A stretch of DNA of 48,088 bases from positions 1-48,088 of the forward strand of contig NZ_JBBEOI010000008.1 of the NCBI RefSeq assembly GCF_037860755.1. Direction: 5' to 3'. Below, piece after piece: positions 19,336 to 30,700 of this stretch. The first letter of the stretch is position 1; each line of letters opens with the position of its first letter. Source of the stretch: Aquipuribacter hungaricus (GTDB lineage: Bacteria > Actinomycetota > Actinomycetes > Actinomycetales > JBBAYJ01). The translations under genes and the position numbers were made by a program. Under the pieces are notes generated by a model, which was given only the letters and a program-made list of their open reading frames with translations, was not told where the DNA came from and searched no databases.

Positions 19336-22133
19336 CCCTCGGCGGGCACGAGGTAATTCGCCTCGCCTCGTCGACGACCGGATGGCTCGCCGACTACGAG
19401 CGGGCGCTCACCTCGACCGCTCTGGTCGAGACAAGTCGGCAGGTCGTGCTCGAAGACTCACAGTTCATCGCTGACCGCGCAGCGCTCGACGTGGATGATG
19501 CTCGCTGGGGTTCATCGCGCGTTCGCACCGGGGTCGTCATGGGTGCCGTCCAATCGGGCAAGACCGCATCGATGATCGGAGTGGTCGCGCGAAGCCTCGA
19601 CAACGGCGTAAATGTCGTGGTGGTCCTCGCGGGGACCCAGGTGTCGTTGTGGCAGCAGAGCATGGGCAGGATCCAGTCGCAGCTCGATGGGGGCGTCAAG
19701 CCCTTGCTTCGCCGCGTCTTCCTGCCGAACCCCGACGACATGACCTCCTCACGTCGAGCGGGCCCGGCGGCGGCCTACGGCCTCCCCGCGGGCCAAGCCA
19801 GTCGGGCGCTCGAGCGGGGACGGCCGATCATCTTCGTTGCCATGAAGCAGGTCGATCACCTCCTGCATCTCGGGCAGGTACTTCACAAGGTCGTCTTCCC
19901 AGCGGCAGCGTCTGTAGGTGTTCCGGTGCGGCTGCTCGTCGTCGACGACGAGGCGGATGACTCCTCGATCGCGGACGACGGGCTTCAATGGGGAGCCCTC
20001 GACCTCGACGCGTACAAGCAGACCCCCCGCCGGATCGTCGACCTGTGGGAGAGCAGGAGTCAGCCCGGCCAGACCGTGTCGGAGCATGTCTTCGCGACGT
20101 ACCTCGCCTACACGGCGACCCCGCAGGCCAACTTTCTCCAGGATCCGGAGAACCCGCTGTCGCCGCGAGACTTCGTCGGGTCCCTCCGGACTCCGGGGCC
20201 GAGCGGCGCCGTCACACCCCGCACCCTCACCTACCGAGTTCCTGAAGGCCTTCGAGGGTGGTACACGGGTGCGGACACCTTCTACGGAGAGCTCGCCCCG
20301 GAACTATGCGTTGCGAGTGGTGCCGCCAAGATGGGCGACGAGGCCACGGCCAACAGTGCCGACGCCGAGAACGCCGACTCGGCCTCCGGGGAGCTCGACA
20401 TCGCGGAGATTGTCGACGCGACCCGCGCGTACCTCGTTGCCGCTGCGATCAGGGTGAGCAGGGCTTCGGGGTGTCTGGGACCGACGTCGGCCCGAGCGAG
20501 CACGTTCGCCTCCCCGGGAGACGTCGAGCGCCGCATCACCCCCATCTGCTCGATGCTGATCCACCCGTCGTCCGCGATGGAGTCGCACTTCGAAGTTGCC
20601 GACGCGCTCCAGGGCTGGTGGAACCTTGGGACGGGGCAGCACGGCGACGGGGTCCTCGCCGACATGGCCGACAACGAGCAGGAGTGGGTCGCATGGGTGG
20701 AGCGGTACCGAAACTCCAGCAAGGCAGTCTCCGCCGCTCACCACATCCCGGGGGGCTTTGCCGACGACCGTCATGTGCCGGAATGGGACGCGTTGCGCCA
20801 GCTGATCGTGGACGAGGTCGTGCCGGGCACAACGATCGCGGTCGTCAACAGCGACCCGAACGCAGACGATCGTCCGTCGTACCTTCCGTGGTGCGACGCG
20901 GACGGCTGGCACCCACCTCGCAACCATTCGACGATCTTCGTGTCAGGCAACGTGATGTCCCGAGGACTCACCCTGGAGGGGCTGCTGACCACGCTCTTCA
21001 CGCGCAGATCGTCGGCACCGTTGGCGGACACACAGATGCAGATGCAGCGGTGGTTCGGCTACCGCGGCGCCTACATCGACCTGTGCCGCGTCTTCCTCTC
21101 TCCTGAGCAACTCATGCTGTTCGCGCGCTACGCGGATGCCGACCATGCCCTCAGGTCACAGGTCCTAGCCGCCATGGAGTCGTCGGAGTCACTCCCCGAC
21201 TTCACGGTGCTCCAGGGCCACGCGTTCCAGGCCACCGGCAAGGTAACCGGCCTCGTGGGGCGACAGTTGCGGCCCGGATCACGCCCTTTCGTTCGGCACC
21301 TCAATCCGCCAGGTCAGGACACCACCAACCTCGCAGTCGTGAGCAGACACTTCGCGACCGCCCATCGGTCCGGCCGCTTGAAGACGGATCCGCGAGGACT
21401 TCTCGCCCTCGACGATCTGTCGCTCATCGAGTGCGCGGCCCTTCTCGACCAGATGCGCTACAGCGACCACGGACTCGTACCACTCGAGTCGGATCGGTGG
21501 CGCGCCCTCGAGCGGCAGGCGGCACTCCAAGAGGGCGACCCCGAGTACCCGCTCTATCGTGCCCCACCCGTTGGCGATCAGGGTCTCGACCTGGGAAGCC
21601 GCTCCCCCTTCGTCATCGCGGCGTACCTGCGGTTCTGGGCAGCGTGCCTGGACCGAGACGTCCGCGGGGTGTTCACCGACGATTCCCCTCCCCAACGCTG
21701 GTCGCTCTTGAACCGCGACGCAAAACGCCTGAGCCAACCGCGGTTCCGTGTCGCGGTGCGGTTCGGTGCGGGTCTACCGGTGTCGGCTGGTCCGTTCGTC
21801 GACCTCAGCAAGTCGATCGGACTCGACATCCGGGCCATGGCGCGCGACACGACGGAGGAGGGTCTCGCCGCCCTGTGGGGTTCCCGCGAGGCGACCGCAA
21901 CGGGCTATGTCGGTGACGACCTCTTTGACGCCTCCCTACTAGGTGAGGCCCCGCCCCTGCACGCCGATGGCACGAGAACGGAGGGGGCCCCTGGGCTTGT
22001 CCTCTTCCACCTCATTGAGCGCTCTGACGCCGGAGGAATCGCGATCGGACTCAGCATCCCGAGTGGTGGCCCCGACCATGTGGAAGCCGTGAGCACGCTC
22101 CGTCGGAGGGGGACGAAGACCCGTGCCGAGTGA
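19332..22133 (+). CDS. Z1-domain SF2-type ATPase/helicase
   Basis: 933 aa, ATG overlapping the previous stop (ATGA). Walker A is GAVQSGKTASM (residues 71-81), Walker B is LLVVDDEADDSS (about 201-212). The Z1 core has FVSGNVMSRGLTLEGLLTTL (about 535-555) and the motif VI-like QMQRWFGYRGAYIDLCR (about 569-586). Z1 proteins are a helicase group found next to cytosine methyltransferases and PD-(D/E)XK nucleases in restriction operons, where they are thought to translocate on or remodel DNA for cleavage. Length is typical for the family. The last 11 bases overlap the start of the DUF4420 gene. Confidence 0.93.
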   Translation: MTLGGHEVIRLASSTTGWLADYERALTSTALVETSRQVVLEDSQFIADRAALDVDDARWGSSRVRTGVVMGAVQSGKTASMIGVVARSLDNGVNVVVVLAGTQVSLWQQSMGRIQSQLDGGVKPLLRRVFLPNPDDMTSSRRAGPAAAYGLPAGQASRALERGRPIIFVAMKQVDHLLHLGQVLHKVVFPAAASVGVPVRLLVVDDEADDSSIADDGLQWGALDLDAYKQTPRRIVDLWESRSQPGQTVSEHVFATYLAYTATPQANFLQDPENPLSPRDFVGSLRTPGPSGAVTPRTLTYRVPEGLRGWYTGADTFYGELAPELCVASGAAKMGDEATANSADAENADSASGELDIAEIVDATRAYLVAAAIRVSRASGCLGPTSARASTFASPGDVERRITPICSMLIHPSSAMESHFEVADALQGWWNLGTGQHGDGVLADMADNEQEWVAWVERYRNSSKAVSAAHHIPGGFADDRHVPEWDALRQLIVDEVVPGTTIAVVNSDPNADDRPSYLPWCDADGWHPPRNHSTIFVSGNVMSRGLTLEGLLTTLFTRRSSAPLADTQMQMQRWFGYRGAYIDLCRVFLSPEQLMLFARYADADHALRSQVLAAMESSESLPDFTVLQGHAFQATGKVTGLVGRQLRPGSRPFVRHLNPPGQDTTNLAVVSRHFATAHRSGRLKTDPRGLLALDDLSLIECAALLDQMRYSDHGLVPLESDRWRALERQAALQEGDPEYPLYRAPPVGDQGLDLGSRSPFVIAAYLRFWAACLDRDVRGVFTDDSPPQRWSLLNRDAKRLSQPRFRVAVRFGAGLPVSAGPFVDLSKSIGLDIRAMARDTTEEGLAALWGSREATATGYVGDDLFDASLLGEAPPLHADGTRTEGAPGLVLFHLIERSDAGGIAIGLSIPSGGPDHVEAVSTLRRRGTKTRAE

Positions 22134-23178
22134 CAGCACTACCTTCGAGACGTTGCGGCACGCCCTCAAGTCGGCCTTGCCAGCCCCATCTGCCCAGGAG
22201 CGGCGCATCCAGTGGGTAGGGGGCGGGCACCGGATTGGCTTCGCCCGGGACAGCAAGGGTCGGCTGGAGGTGTTCCTCCTGGGGGCTCCCCTTGATGCTC
22301 GAGAACCCTCCGTGCGGGAGCGTCTCGTGCATGACACGTGGAACACCGTGGGGGGCGAGCAACTCGCCGCCACCCGCTTCCGGCTGCCCGACGATGACCA
22401 CCACGACGCGATCGCGGCCACAATCCTCCTTGAGCTCCTCGACAAGGGGTATGAGCACGACAGGGACGAGGCCTTCCGGCTCACGGAACCGCTGATCGCG
22501 TTGGCGTTGGATTCAGCGCGCACTGAGAACGCTGCGCTCACTGGACTCGCAGGCGAGCTCCTGACACTCGCCTCGATGGTCCGGCTGCACCCCGCCTCGG
22601 CCCAGGACTTCCTCGACGCCTGGCAAGGCTGGCGCAGGTCTAGCCGAGACTTCCAGCTCGGCTCTACAGGGATCGAGGTGAAGACGACCACGACCAGCGC
22701 CAGCCGTCACCACATCCAAGGGTGGTACCAGGTGGAGTGCGGGGTGGCCGCCGACGGGACCGTCGAGACAGACCTGCACCTGCTCTCGATCGGCATCCGA
22801 TGGCTCCCGATGGACAGTCCGGGTGCGTCGATCGAGTCGCTCGTGAAGGAGGTTTCCAGCGCGTTGCCCGCACCGCGCCGACCGGGCTTCATCGGGGCCG
22901 TGCGGGGGTACGGCGGGGTGGGCTTCGCAATCGACGAGGACGGCACAGCCGGTCAGGTGTCACTTCGACGGCCGTTCATCTCCACCTACGAACGCCTGTA
23001 CGACCTCCGGGACGATCGGATTCGATTGCCGACCGCAGCCGACTTCGCCCGCTTTACCGACCTCGTGTCCGATACCGTGAGTTTCGAGATCGAACTGCAC
23101 GAGCGGGTACGGGGTGACCGGAACCCAGTCGTGGGCCTTGGTGCGGCTCTCTCGGCCCTCCTAGCGCGGCCTGGATAG
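22123..23178 (+). CDS. DUF4420 PD-(D/E)XK-motif putative restriction nuclease
   Basis: 351 aa from a GTG at 22123, overlapping the Z1 gene by 11 bases. The PD-(D/E)XK core is visible as SSRDFQLGSTGIEVKTTTT (residues about 173-191), where Glu and Lys of IEVK are the expected metal-binding and catalytic residues. DUF4420 (PD-(D/E)XK motif) proteins are the likely endonuclease of Z1-methyltransferase restriction operons. Being last in an overlapping operon led by the methyltransferase fits production of the nuclease after the protecting enzyme. No AIPR-type gene follows, although some related operons have one. Confidence 0.9.
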   Translation: MPSDSTTFETLRHALKSALPAPSAQERRIQWVGGGHRIGFARDSKGRLEVFLLGAPLDAREPSVRERLVHDTWNTVGGEQLAATRFRLPDDDHHDAIAATILLELLDKGYEHDRDEAFRLTEPLIALALDSARTENAALTGLAGELLTLASMVRLHPASAQDFLDAWQGWRRSSRDFQLGSTGIEVKTTTTSASRHHIQGWYQVECGVAADGTVETDLHLLSIGIRWLPMDSPGASIESLVKEVSSALPAPRRPGFIGAVRGYGGVGFAIDEDGTAGQVSLRRPFISTYERLYDLRDDRIRLPTAADFARFTDLVSDTVSFEIELHERVRGDRNPVVGLGAALSALLARPG

Positions 23179-23565
23179 CTCGAAGTCAAATGCGATCACT
23201 GACCAGACCTGGCAGTGGTTGCAAGTGATGCAAAGTCGGGTGTCCGGGGAGGGGACCTCATCACCGGACACAGCGTGCCACCGTGCCCCGGCTCGTCGAT
23301 GGGTGCTATCTGCCGCCATATGTGCAGCCCGTCGTGGGACACCAAGTTCGAAATCCCGCCCCGGCGCGAGTCAACACACTCCGGGGGCGTCATTTCCGCG
23401 TCGCTTTGCGGGTGACCGGGGAACGACCGACGCGCGGTTGACGCTGCGTTCGCCCGCCACAAGCTCGCCTGTTTTATCGACGCTGCTGGTGGCCCTGATG
23501 GGCCAGACGGCGGGCTTGGGCGGGGTCTGCTGACGGTGGACCTGCATTGATGCTAAGCATGGCGG
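23179..23565. other. ~390-bp gap between the Z1 operon and the HNH gene
   Basis: No gene is apparent. The frames are short, run on both strands and have no family features. The gap separates the Z1 operon from the SRA-like/HNH gene, which therefore probably has its own promoter. Confidence 0.4.
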
Positions 23566-24524
23566 ATGACTGTGCCAGTGCATCTGCCGGAGAACCACCG
23601 TGTCCGCCTGGACTGGTTCGCCAGCCGTGCGGGTCAGACGACCTACTTCCCGGAGCAGCTGCCCGACGGGTCGTTTTTGGTCAGTCGGCCGAAGGGTATT
23701 TTCAAGCCGCAAGGCTTCGAGCACGCAGTGAGCGTCCGTATCAACCTACACAGCCCCTACAAGGACGGAAGGTTCGGAGCCGCTCGGACGGCAGCTGGTA
23801 TTTTGACTATCATCAGGAGAACCCAGACCCGGACCAGCGCGACACCGCGTACACCAACCGGGCACTTGTCGCCTGCATGAAAGATTCCGTGCCTGTGGGT
23901 GTTCTTCGCGAGCGAAGTGTCTCGAAAGGCAGACGTCCCGAGTACGACGTCCTCGGTCTGGCGGTGCCGGTTGACTGGAGAGATGGTTACTTCTTCTTCG
24001 AGAGCGTGACCGGATCCGCCGGGCCGCGGGGGGACACCGCCGGGCAGGTGCTGACGGCGTCCGCTGAGGACGAGTTCTCCGCCCAGCTGATCGAAACGTC
24101 CCCACCCGAGGACGACTACGACGCCCGTCGTCGCGTATACCGGCAGATCGTGGCCCGGCGCGGCCAGGTGAGTTTTCGGCGGGAACTGCTCGATGCTTAT
24201 CAAGCGCGATGCGCGATCACGGGCTCATCTACGACGATGGTCTTGGAGGCAGCCCACCTTCGACCCTATCGAGGTCCCCGCTCGAACTCGGTCTCGAACG
24301 GTCTACTCTTGAGGAGCGATCTGCACACGCTTCTCGACCTTCAATTGCTTGCTTTTGACCCGACGTCAAGAAGGGTGCTCTTGTCGAGGGTTCTGTCCGG
24401 TGGGGACTACGCAGACCTGGCGGGCCGTGCCATGCGAGAGCCGACCAAGCCCCACCAGCGACCAGCCGACGACGTGCTGGCAGCGGTGCATGCGGCATTC
24501 CAGCACGCGGAGGGGCGACGCTAG
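23566..24524 (+). pseudogene. SRA/YDG-like + HNH endonuclease (type IV-like), frameshifted
   Basis: The N-terminus reads from the ATG at 23566 (MTVPVHLPENHRVRLDWFAS) to SPYKDG at about 23766. The rest reads in another frame as KVRSRSDGSWYFDYHQENPD to the stop at 24524. One missing A at GGAAGG (about 23768-23775) would restore a 319-aa protein. Residues about 10-145 resemble an SRA/YDG domain, which flips and reads modified cytosine: DTAYTNRALVACM, VPVGVLRE and PEYDVLGLAVPVDW match the spacing of YDG proteins. The HNH nuclease follows: CAITG (about 215), LEAAHLRPY, SNGLLLRSDLHTLLD. This layout is that of McrA-like type IV enzymes that cut DNA carrying modified cytosine. As read, the protein is split and probably inactive, unless the indel is a sequencing error. 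Confidence 0.75.
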
Positions 24525-24728
24525 CGAGTCCGTACGTCCTCGCTGTCAGACCGGTGGGCGCACACGTGCTCATTGCCCCAGCCTTGGCACAGGAGTCCGC
24601 GGCTTGTCAGGTTGAACCGCGTGGACGGGGCAAGGCGACGTGAAGACAAACGTTCAGCCAATCTGCCGTTGAGGCCACCCGGAGGCCAGTTCACCGGATA
24701 GCGTCTGCCGGAACGACCAAGGGGGGTT

Positions 24729-27700
24729 GTGTCGGCGGCCACCGCAAGAGTCCTTTCGCTGTTCCAAGTTGACGACAGAGAGGTGGAGGCTGTGATGCGC
24801 GGGGACTATCGGCGTTGGAACGCTGCTGTTGCGGACGTCCTGTACCCCGAGCTGACGGAGACGAGCCCCGCATACCTCGACATCGAGAGCGACGCGCTGG
24901 GCAAGATGGCAGCCGACGTCGGCTGTCCTCCCGAGCGAGCCCGGGAGGCGCTCGTCGAAGCGGTTCGTGAAGCGGCCATTCCCGACGGCCGCTGCGATCT
25001 CCGAGGGCTCGCACGCGAGCTCGCTCGTTGGCGCCGTGACGACCGGCTCGGCCCCCCACCGGTGCTGGGCTTCCTCGCCGTGACCGTCATGGCCGCTGAA
25101 GAGATGGGCCGCAGCGACGGGGACCTCCCTTCCCATGCCTACTACGCCCGGCTTGCACGGATCTTCGGGCTGCCGGACGCGGACGAGGGTCTAAAGACCC
25201 ACTACAGGAGTTATGCGGAGGAGTTCTGGTCAGCCGTCAACGGGTGGCTAGAACGACTGGACGGTCGACGCGGCCTACCGACCGCCTACGCCCTGAGCCA
25301 TCGGTACGTCAGTCTTCCGATCTCTCAGGCGCTGGTGAACCGCGGGGACAGGGCCCGCCTGCCGCTCGTCTTCGACGACTTGGGTCTCGCCGCCGGGATG
25401 CAGTTGTCGACCTCTGACATCGAGCGCCACCTCGAGCAGTACCTCGCCTCTTCGCACCCGAGTCTGTCGGCGGCGTTCCGCCGGCTCTGGGCGAGGCCGG
25501 CCAGCAAGGAGCGGCTTGCGTCACTCGTGTCGGTAGAGCTGGCGCACTGGGATGGCACGCTTCCCGGGACCTCCGAAATCAGGGCCCAGGGTCGTCGTGC
25601 CGTTCTCGTAGTCGACGTCCGGCGACACTTTCGTGGCACCTCCGTCGACATCGGTATGGCCATGAGGACCGCCAGCGACTTCGACGGCAAGGCCACGGCC
25701 CTGGCGGAGGACGCCTCCTGGGTGCCAGTGACCCTGGTCCCCGCGACGGCCGGGCTCTGGCGGACGATGTCCGGTGCTGGCATCGACGTCGCTTCGTTGC
25801 TGGACTCGATCGTCCGCCTCCGGGCTGACGGGGAGGTCGAGTTCATCCACCGCCCACGGAGCATCGTCCCTCTCGTGTATGACGAGCTCCAAGCCTCGTT
25901 CGTCGAGCAGGAGCGGGCGCAGCTGGCCGCTGACTCCGTGCTGCTCGTTCGCACCGAGGGTGGCAGTCGCGTGCTGGACAGGGTCCGACGCGTGCTCGAC
26001 AGCTGTGCACGCCCAGGGTGGGACGTCGTCGAGGGCACGGGCGTCCCGTCTGGCTGGGTCCTGGTCGAGGGTGTCCAGCTGTTCGCGACACCAGCCGATG
26101 GAGCGCCGCAGGAGCTGGTGCCGATGTCCAGCACCCAGCTCACGCTCGCGGGCGGCGTCAGGATTCCTTCCCGGGTGCGGAAGTGGGTCGTCTCGGCTCC
26201 GCCAGAGGCCAGGGCGGTGGCCGAGGACGCGGGTGAGCTGCACGTCGTGCTTCGAGAACGGGACTCGCAGGCCGAGGTCCACCGCTGGGCCGGCGAAGGG
26301 GGGGTCCTGGTCGCTCCCCTCGGGGAGGCCGGGCTTGAGCAAGGCGACTTCGATCTAGAGCTTTACACAGCGCGCAAGAGTGCCCCTGTCCAGAGGGTGT
26401 CGGTGCGGCTTCGATCGGCAGACGAGCCAGACGCGAGCTTCGAGGACGTGGCGACGCTCGTCTACAGCACCGGTTCGACAGCGGCGGGCGCGTTGTCCGC
26501 GACGCCGTTCGACGAGGAGTCGGACACCGTTTACGTCGACGGGTCGGTGGCTGCTGGGGCCATCGATCTAGGTCTCGAGCCCCTGGTAGCACCGCGGGGC
26601 GCGCCATGGACGGCCCGTGAGAGCGCGGTGCTTGCGCGCCCGGTCGTGCGGCTCGGGTCCGTCGACCCCACGTCGTGCGTCGTCACCGGAGCACACCGGT
26701 TCGAGCTCCCTCCCTTTCACGGTGGCCGGGCGCAGCGCTACGTGGAGGGCGAGTGCTCCTCCTGCGGGCTCGTGAAGCGGTGGCCCGGATGGCTGCGTCG
26801 GGGCCAGGCTCACCAAGCGCCCGCTCGTCTTGCCGAAGGGGTCAGCGTGGCCGACCTGCCACCGGCGAGCATCGACAGGGTCTACGACTGGCCGGCGGCC
26901 CTCGGGGCGTTGGGCCACCTCGGGGGAGGCGGCATCCGGCAGCTCGAGGCGGTCGCCACCCAGCTGGAGGGCACTCCTCTGTTCGTCGGGCAGTTCATCC
27001 GGGCCATCGAGGCGCTGGGGCATGTCGACATCCAGCGCGACAGCCGGCTCGTGCCCGTCAGCTGGGCGGTGGCGGCGACCGCGGTGGCCGAGGACTCGAC
27101 TGGTCGGTGGCACCTCACTGGTTATTGGCCGGACATCCTCGTCCACGAGGTCGGTGTGGCGGCGGCAGCGACCGGGGGGTTGCTGATCTTCCTAGAGCGG
27201 GGTGAGGACCCCGGCGGGTGGGTGCTCACCGGCCTGTCCGAGAAGGCGCTGAGGCAGGTTCTACCGGAGGACGTGAGCGTTGTGCCCGACGCCGGTACGG
27301 CGGTTGCCAACACGCTCCCCCCGCTGAGCCAGGTAGCGGCCGCTCTGGACAAGATTCCGATGCCGGGGTACGACGAGGCGTTCCGGTTCGACGTCCCGGC
27401 GGCCTCTTGGGTGCTGGTGCACGACACGAGCGGTCCGGGTGCCTACCGGTTGCGGCGCGGCTACGAGACGGTCGACGTGTTCCGCGACGAGGCAGATGCG
27501 CGGGCGGGGACGGCCAGCAGGGTGGACGTCTACCTGGCCAAGCACCTCGCCGCCAACCTGGAGGGCACCGTCCTCTTCGCGCACCTACGTGAGGCGGAGC
27601 AGCTCGTTCTCCCGCGCGGGTGCCATCTCCCCGGGCTTTATGGCCGCTCGGTCGCACTCGCGTCTGGCGCGCTGGGTGTCGAGTCCCGCTTGAGCAGCGG

Positions 27701-27779
27701 CAACCGCCGCTACTGCCACCGGTACGCCGACGTGCCCGCCGGGCTCGCCGACCGCCTCGCGACCGTCATGAGCAACTAG
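24729..27779 (+). CDS. 1,016-aa protein of unknown function, first gene of the DUF1998-helicase operon
   Basis: Starts at a GTG at 24729 preceded by a G-rich AAGGGGGG stretch; a later ATG at residue 23 is possible. The first ~280 residues are helical and charged. The middle (about 280-600) mixes strands and helices. Near residue 640-690 there is a possible metal-binding patch (SCVVTG, then [15 protein letters not shown]). I see no nuclease, ATPase or membrane motif and do not recognise the family. It ends seven bases before the helicase gene, so the two are co-transcribed and probably act together. In Druantia type III, a large protein (DruH) is paired with a DUF1998 helicase (DruE); this gene holds the same position, but I cannot show homology to DruH by eye. 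Confidence 0.8.
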   Translation: MSAATARVLSLFQVDDREVEAVMRGDYRRWNAAVADVLYPELTETSPAYLDIESDALGKMAADVGCPPERAREALVEAVREAAIPDGRCDLRGLARELARWRRDDRLGPPPVLGFLAVTVMAAEEMGRSDGDLPSHAYYARLARIFGLPDADEGLKTHYRSYAEEFWSAVNGWLERLDGRRGLPTAYALSHRYVSLPISQALVNRGDRARLPLVFDDLGLAAGMQLSTSDIERHLEQYLASSHPSLSAAFRRLWARPASKERLASLVSVELAHWDGTLPGTSEIRAQGRRAVLVVDVRRHFRGTSVDIGMAMRTASDFDGKATALAEDASWVPVTLVPATAGLWRTMSGAGIDVASLLDSIVRLRADGEVEFIHRPRSIVPLVYDELQASFVEQERAQLAADSVLLVRTEGGSRVLDRVRRVLDSCARPGWDVVEGTGVPSGWVLVEGVQLFATPADGAPQELVPMSSTQLTLAGGVRIPSRVRKWVVSAPPEARAVAEDAGELHVVLRERDSQAEVHRWAGEGGVLVAPLGEAGLEQGDFDLELYTARKSAPVQRVSVRLRSADEPDASFEDVATLVYSTGSTAAGALSATPFDEESDTVYVDGSVAAGAIDLGLEPLVAPRGAPWTARESAVLARPVVRLGSVDPTSCVVTGAHRFELPPFHGGRAQRYVEGECSSCGLVKRWPGWLRRGQAHQAPARLAEGVSVADLPPASIDRVYDWPAALGALGHLGGGGIRQLEAVATQLEGTPLFVGQFIRAIEALGHVDIQRDSRLVPVSWAVAATAVAEDSTGRWHLTGYWPDILVHEVGVAAAATGGLLIFLERGEDPGGWVLTGLSEKALRQVLPEDVSVVPDAGTAVANTLPPLSQVAAALDKIPMPGYDEAFRFDVPAASWVLVHDTSGPGAYRLRRGYETVDVFRDEADARAGTASRVDVYLAKHLAANLEGTVLFAHLREAEQLVLPRGCHLPGLYGRSVALASGALGVESRLSSGNRRYCHRYADVPAGLADRLATVMSN

Positions 27780-27786
27780 GAGACCC

Positions 27787-30700
27787 ATGGACCAGCCGCT
27801 GACACCGATGGGCCTCGCGCAGGACCTGCGTGACGCCTACCTCCGGTACTTCGACACGGCGTTCTGGCTCGCAGACGAGTCGTTGATGCGCGAGCGTCGT
27901 GATCTGCTGGAGGCCCCCGGGGCGCTGGTAGGCGAGACGATGATCGAGCCGGTGGTGCCCTACCCCGGGACGGAAGACTTCTCACAGGCCTTGGACCTGG
28001 TCGGTGCAAGCCGCCGGACCGGTGCAGCCGTGGCCAAGGCGTTGTTCCCGTGGGAAGAGCGGCTCGAGCACCTCAAGCTCCGTTATCACCAGGCGGTCGC
28101 GCTACGAGGCAGCCTGAAGGACGGTGCCGCTGATGGCCGCAACGTCGTGATCACCTCTGGAACGGGCTCCGGGAAGACGGAGTCGTTCCTGCTCCCGATC
28201 TTGCTGCGGCTCGCTGAAGAGGCGACCACCTGGACTTCTCAGCCATCCCAGGACGAGTGGTGGGCCTCGTCCGATCCTCAGTGGCGGCCAGCGCGGCACG
28301 GGGAGACGAGGCCGCCGGCAATGAGAGCCATGGTCCTGTACCCGACCAACGCCCTGGTCGAGGACCAGATGACCCGCCTGCGCCGGGCGGTGGGCGTGCT
28401 CCGCACAGAGCTCGGGCAGCCGCTGTGGTTCGGCCGGTACACGAGCGGAACGATGGGCACGGGAGCGACTCCCTCACGGGCCGCGGCCCGCGAGGTCGGG
28501 GCTGACATCCGAGCACTCGCCGCCGAACGCGTGAGCCTTGAAGCAGCACGCTCGGAGAGCATCGACCTGAGCCAGTTCGTCGACCCCCGCGGCGGTGAGG
28601 TGCTGACCCGCTGGGACATGATCGCCCACGCACCGGACGTGCTGGTCACCAACTACTCGATGCTCAACACCGTCATGATGCGTGGGTTCGAGGCGCCCAT
28701 GTTCGAGCAGACTCGCAGGTACCTGGCGGACGACCCGGCCCGAACGTTCACCCTCGTCGTCGATGAGCTCCACCTCTACCGGGGCACGCAGGGGAGCGAG
28801 GTGGCGATGATCGTCCGCTCGTTGCTGCGCCGGTTGGGCCTTGCTCCCGACTCGCCCCAGATCCGGGTCATGGCTACCTCCGCCTCGCTAGAGGCCGACA
28901 CGAAGGGCCTCGCCTACCTCGAGCAGTTCTTCGGTCTGCCGCGGGAGTCATTCGTCGTCGAACCTGGCAGGCCGCGGCCGCTGCCCGAGCGGCCGTCGCT
29001 GGACCGGGAAGCGGTCCGGAACGGGACTGCGTCCCCCGCGACCGTGTCCGCCGCCGTAGCCGCAGCCTGCTCCGACGCCGGTCGACTCCGCGCCACCAGC
29101 CCTGCTGCGTTGGCCGCCCGGCTCTTCGGTGATGAGGATGACGGCGCCGAGCTGTTCGCTCACGCCCTGCGGATCCTCGCGGCTGCCGGGAGCGAGGACA
29201 CGGCTGAGCTCGTCCCCCTGCGCGGACATGTCTTCGTCAGGAGTCCGCGGGGGCTGTGGGCCTGCTCGAACCCTCATTGTTCCGGGGCACCCGCCGACAG
29301 GTCTGCGGCCGTGGGGCGCTTGTTCTCCGCGCCGACCTCCTCGTGCTCGGACTGCGGCTCGCGCGTGCTGGAGCTGCTCTACTGCTACGAGTGCGGTGAC
29401 GCCAGCCTCGGTGGCTTCGTGCTGGGCCCGGTGGGCGATGACCTGCTTATCGGACCGGGGCCGGTGGACGAGAAGCAGGCGGGCAAGCAGGTCTTCCAGC
29501 GTTCCAGCACGGAGTACGTCTGGTACCGGCCTGGGCTGCTCCCTACCGGCGAGACCTGGACGAGGGAGGGCGTGACCCTCGCTTTCGCACCCGTGACCTT
29601 CGACCCGGTTCTGGGACACGTCCAGCGTGGCGGGGCGGCCGCAACCGGCCTGGCGCTCGTGCACTCCGGTGCCACTGAGGGCGACCGCATCCCGTCGCTG
29701 CCGACCCGCTGCCCCGCCTGCCGGTTCGACTCACCGGCACAGAGCCGCAACGGTGCCAAGTTCCGCGACGGGCAGGTGCGCTCGCCGATCCGGGCTCACA
29801 CCTCCGGCCTTGGAGCGACAACACAACTGTTCCTCTCCCAGCTGGTCCGGTCGTTGGCCGCAGGCAAGGCAGGCCGTGCCGCTGTCGAGGACAGCCGTAC
29901 GATCGTTTTCACCGACAGCCGTGACGACGCCGCCCGCACCGCCGCGGGCGTGGCGCTGAACCACCACCGCGACGTCGTCCGGCAGCTGCTCAGGCGCTCG
30001 GTCCTGGACCAGGACGACCCGCTAAAGGGGCTCGACACGATGGACGTGCTCGAGGCCGCGTCCAAGGGGCTGGTGGAAGCGTTCATCGCGCGGCAGAAGC
30101 AGCGCGGCGGGCTGGCGTTGGACGCCTCGGACGAGGCGGCTCTCAGTGCTGCTGGGGAGCTGCTGGGCCTAGACCCGGCCGTGCCCTTGTCGGGTGTCAT
30201 CGACCGGGTGGCAGAGGAGCTGGTCGCGCTGGGCATGAACCCGGCCGGCCCGAACCCGTACGAGCAGTACCTCGAGGCCGAGAGGGCCACACCTTGGTTC
30301 CGGGCGTTCGCTCCACCGCGGCCAGGGCTGTGGGAGACGCCCCCCATCCACACGGGGCGGGAGCGACTGCTCAGCAGCCTTCGCCAGGCGGTGACTGACG
30401 CCGTCTTCGACCGCGCTCGGCGTGACCTCGAATCGGTGGGCATCGCTTACGCGGTTGCGAAGGGGTGGCGGCCTGTCGAGGGGCCGATGTCACCCGAAGA
30501 GCAGGAGCAACTGCTCGGATCGGTCCTCCGGCTGCTGGGGCTCCGGGGCCGTTGGGAAGGTTCGCGCCGCGGTGGGGTGGAGCCGCAGGCCGCCGTCCCC
30601 GCGTTCGTGCGCCGCTACGTGGAGCGGTCCGTCGGCACAGCCGAGGAGGTGCTGGAGCAACTGGAACGCCTCATGGCCGGGGCGGAGGTCAACCGCGCGG

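Noticed and set aside
24729-27779. Firm naming of the 1,016-aa protein as DruH
   Set aside because: Only its size and position next to a DruE-like helicase support it; no DruH sequence motif can be verified by eye.
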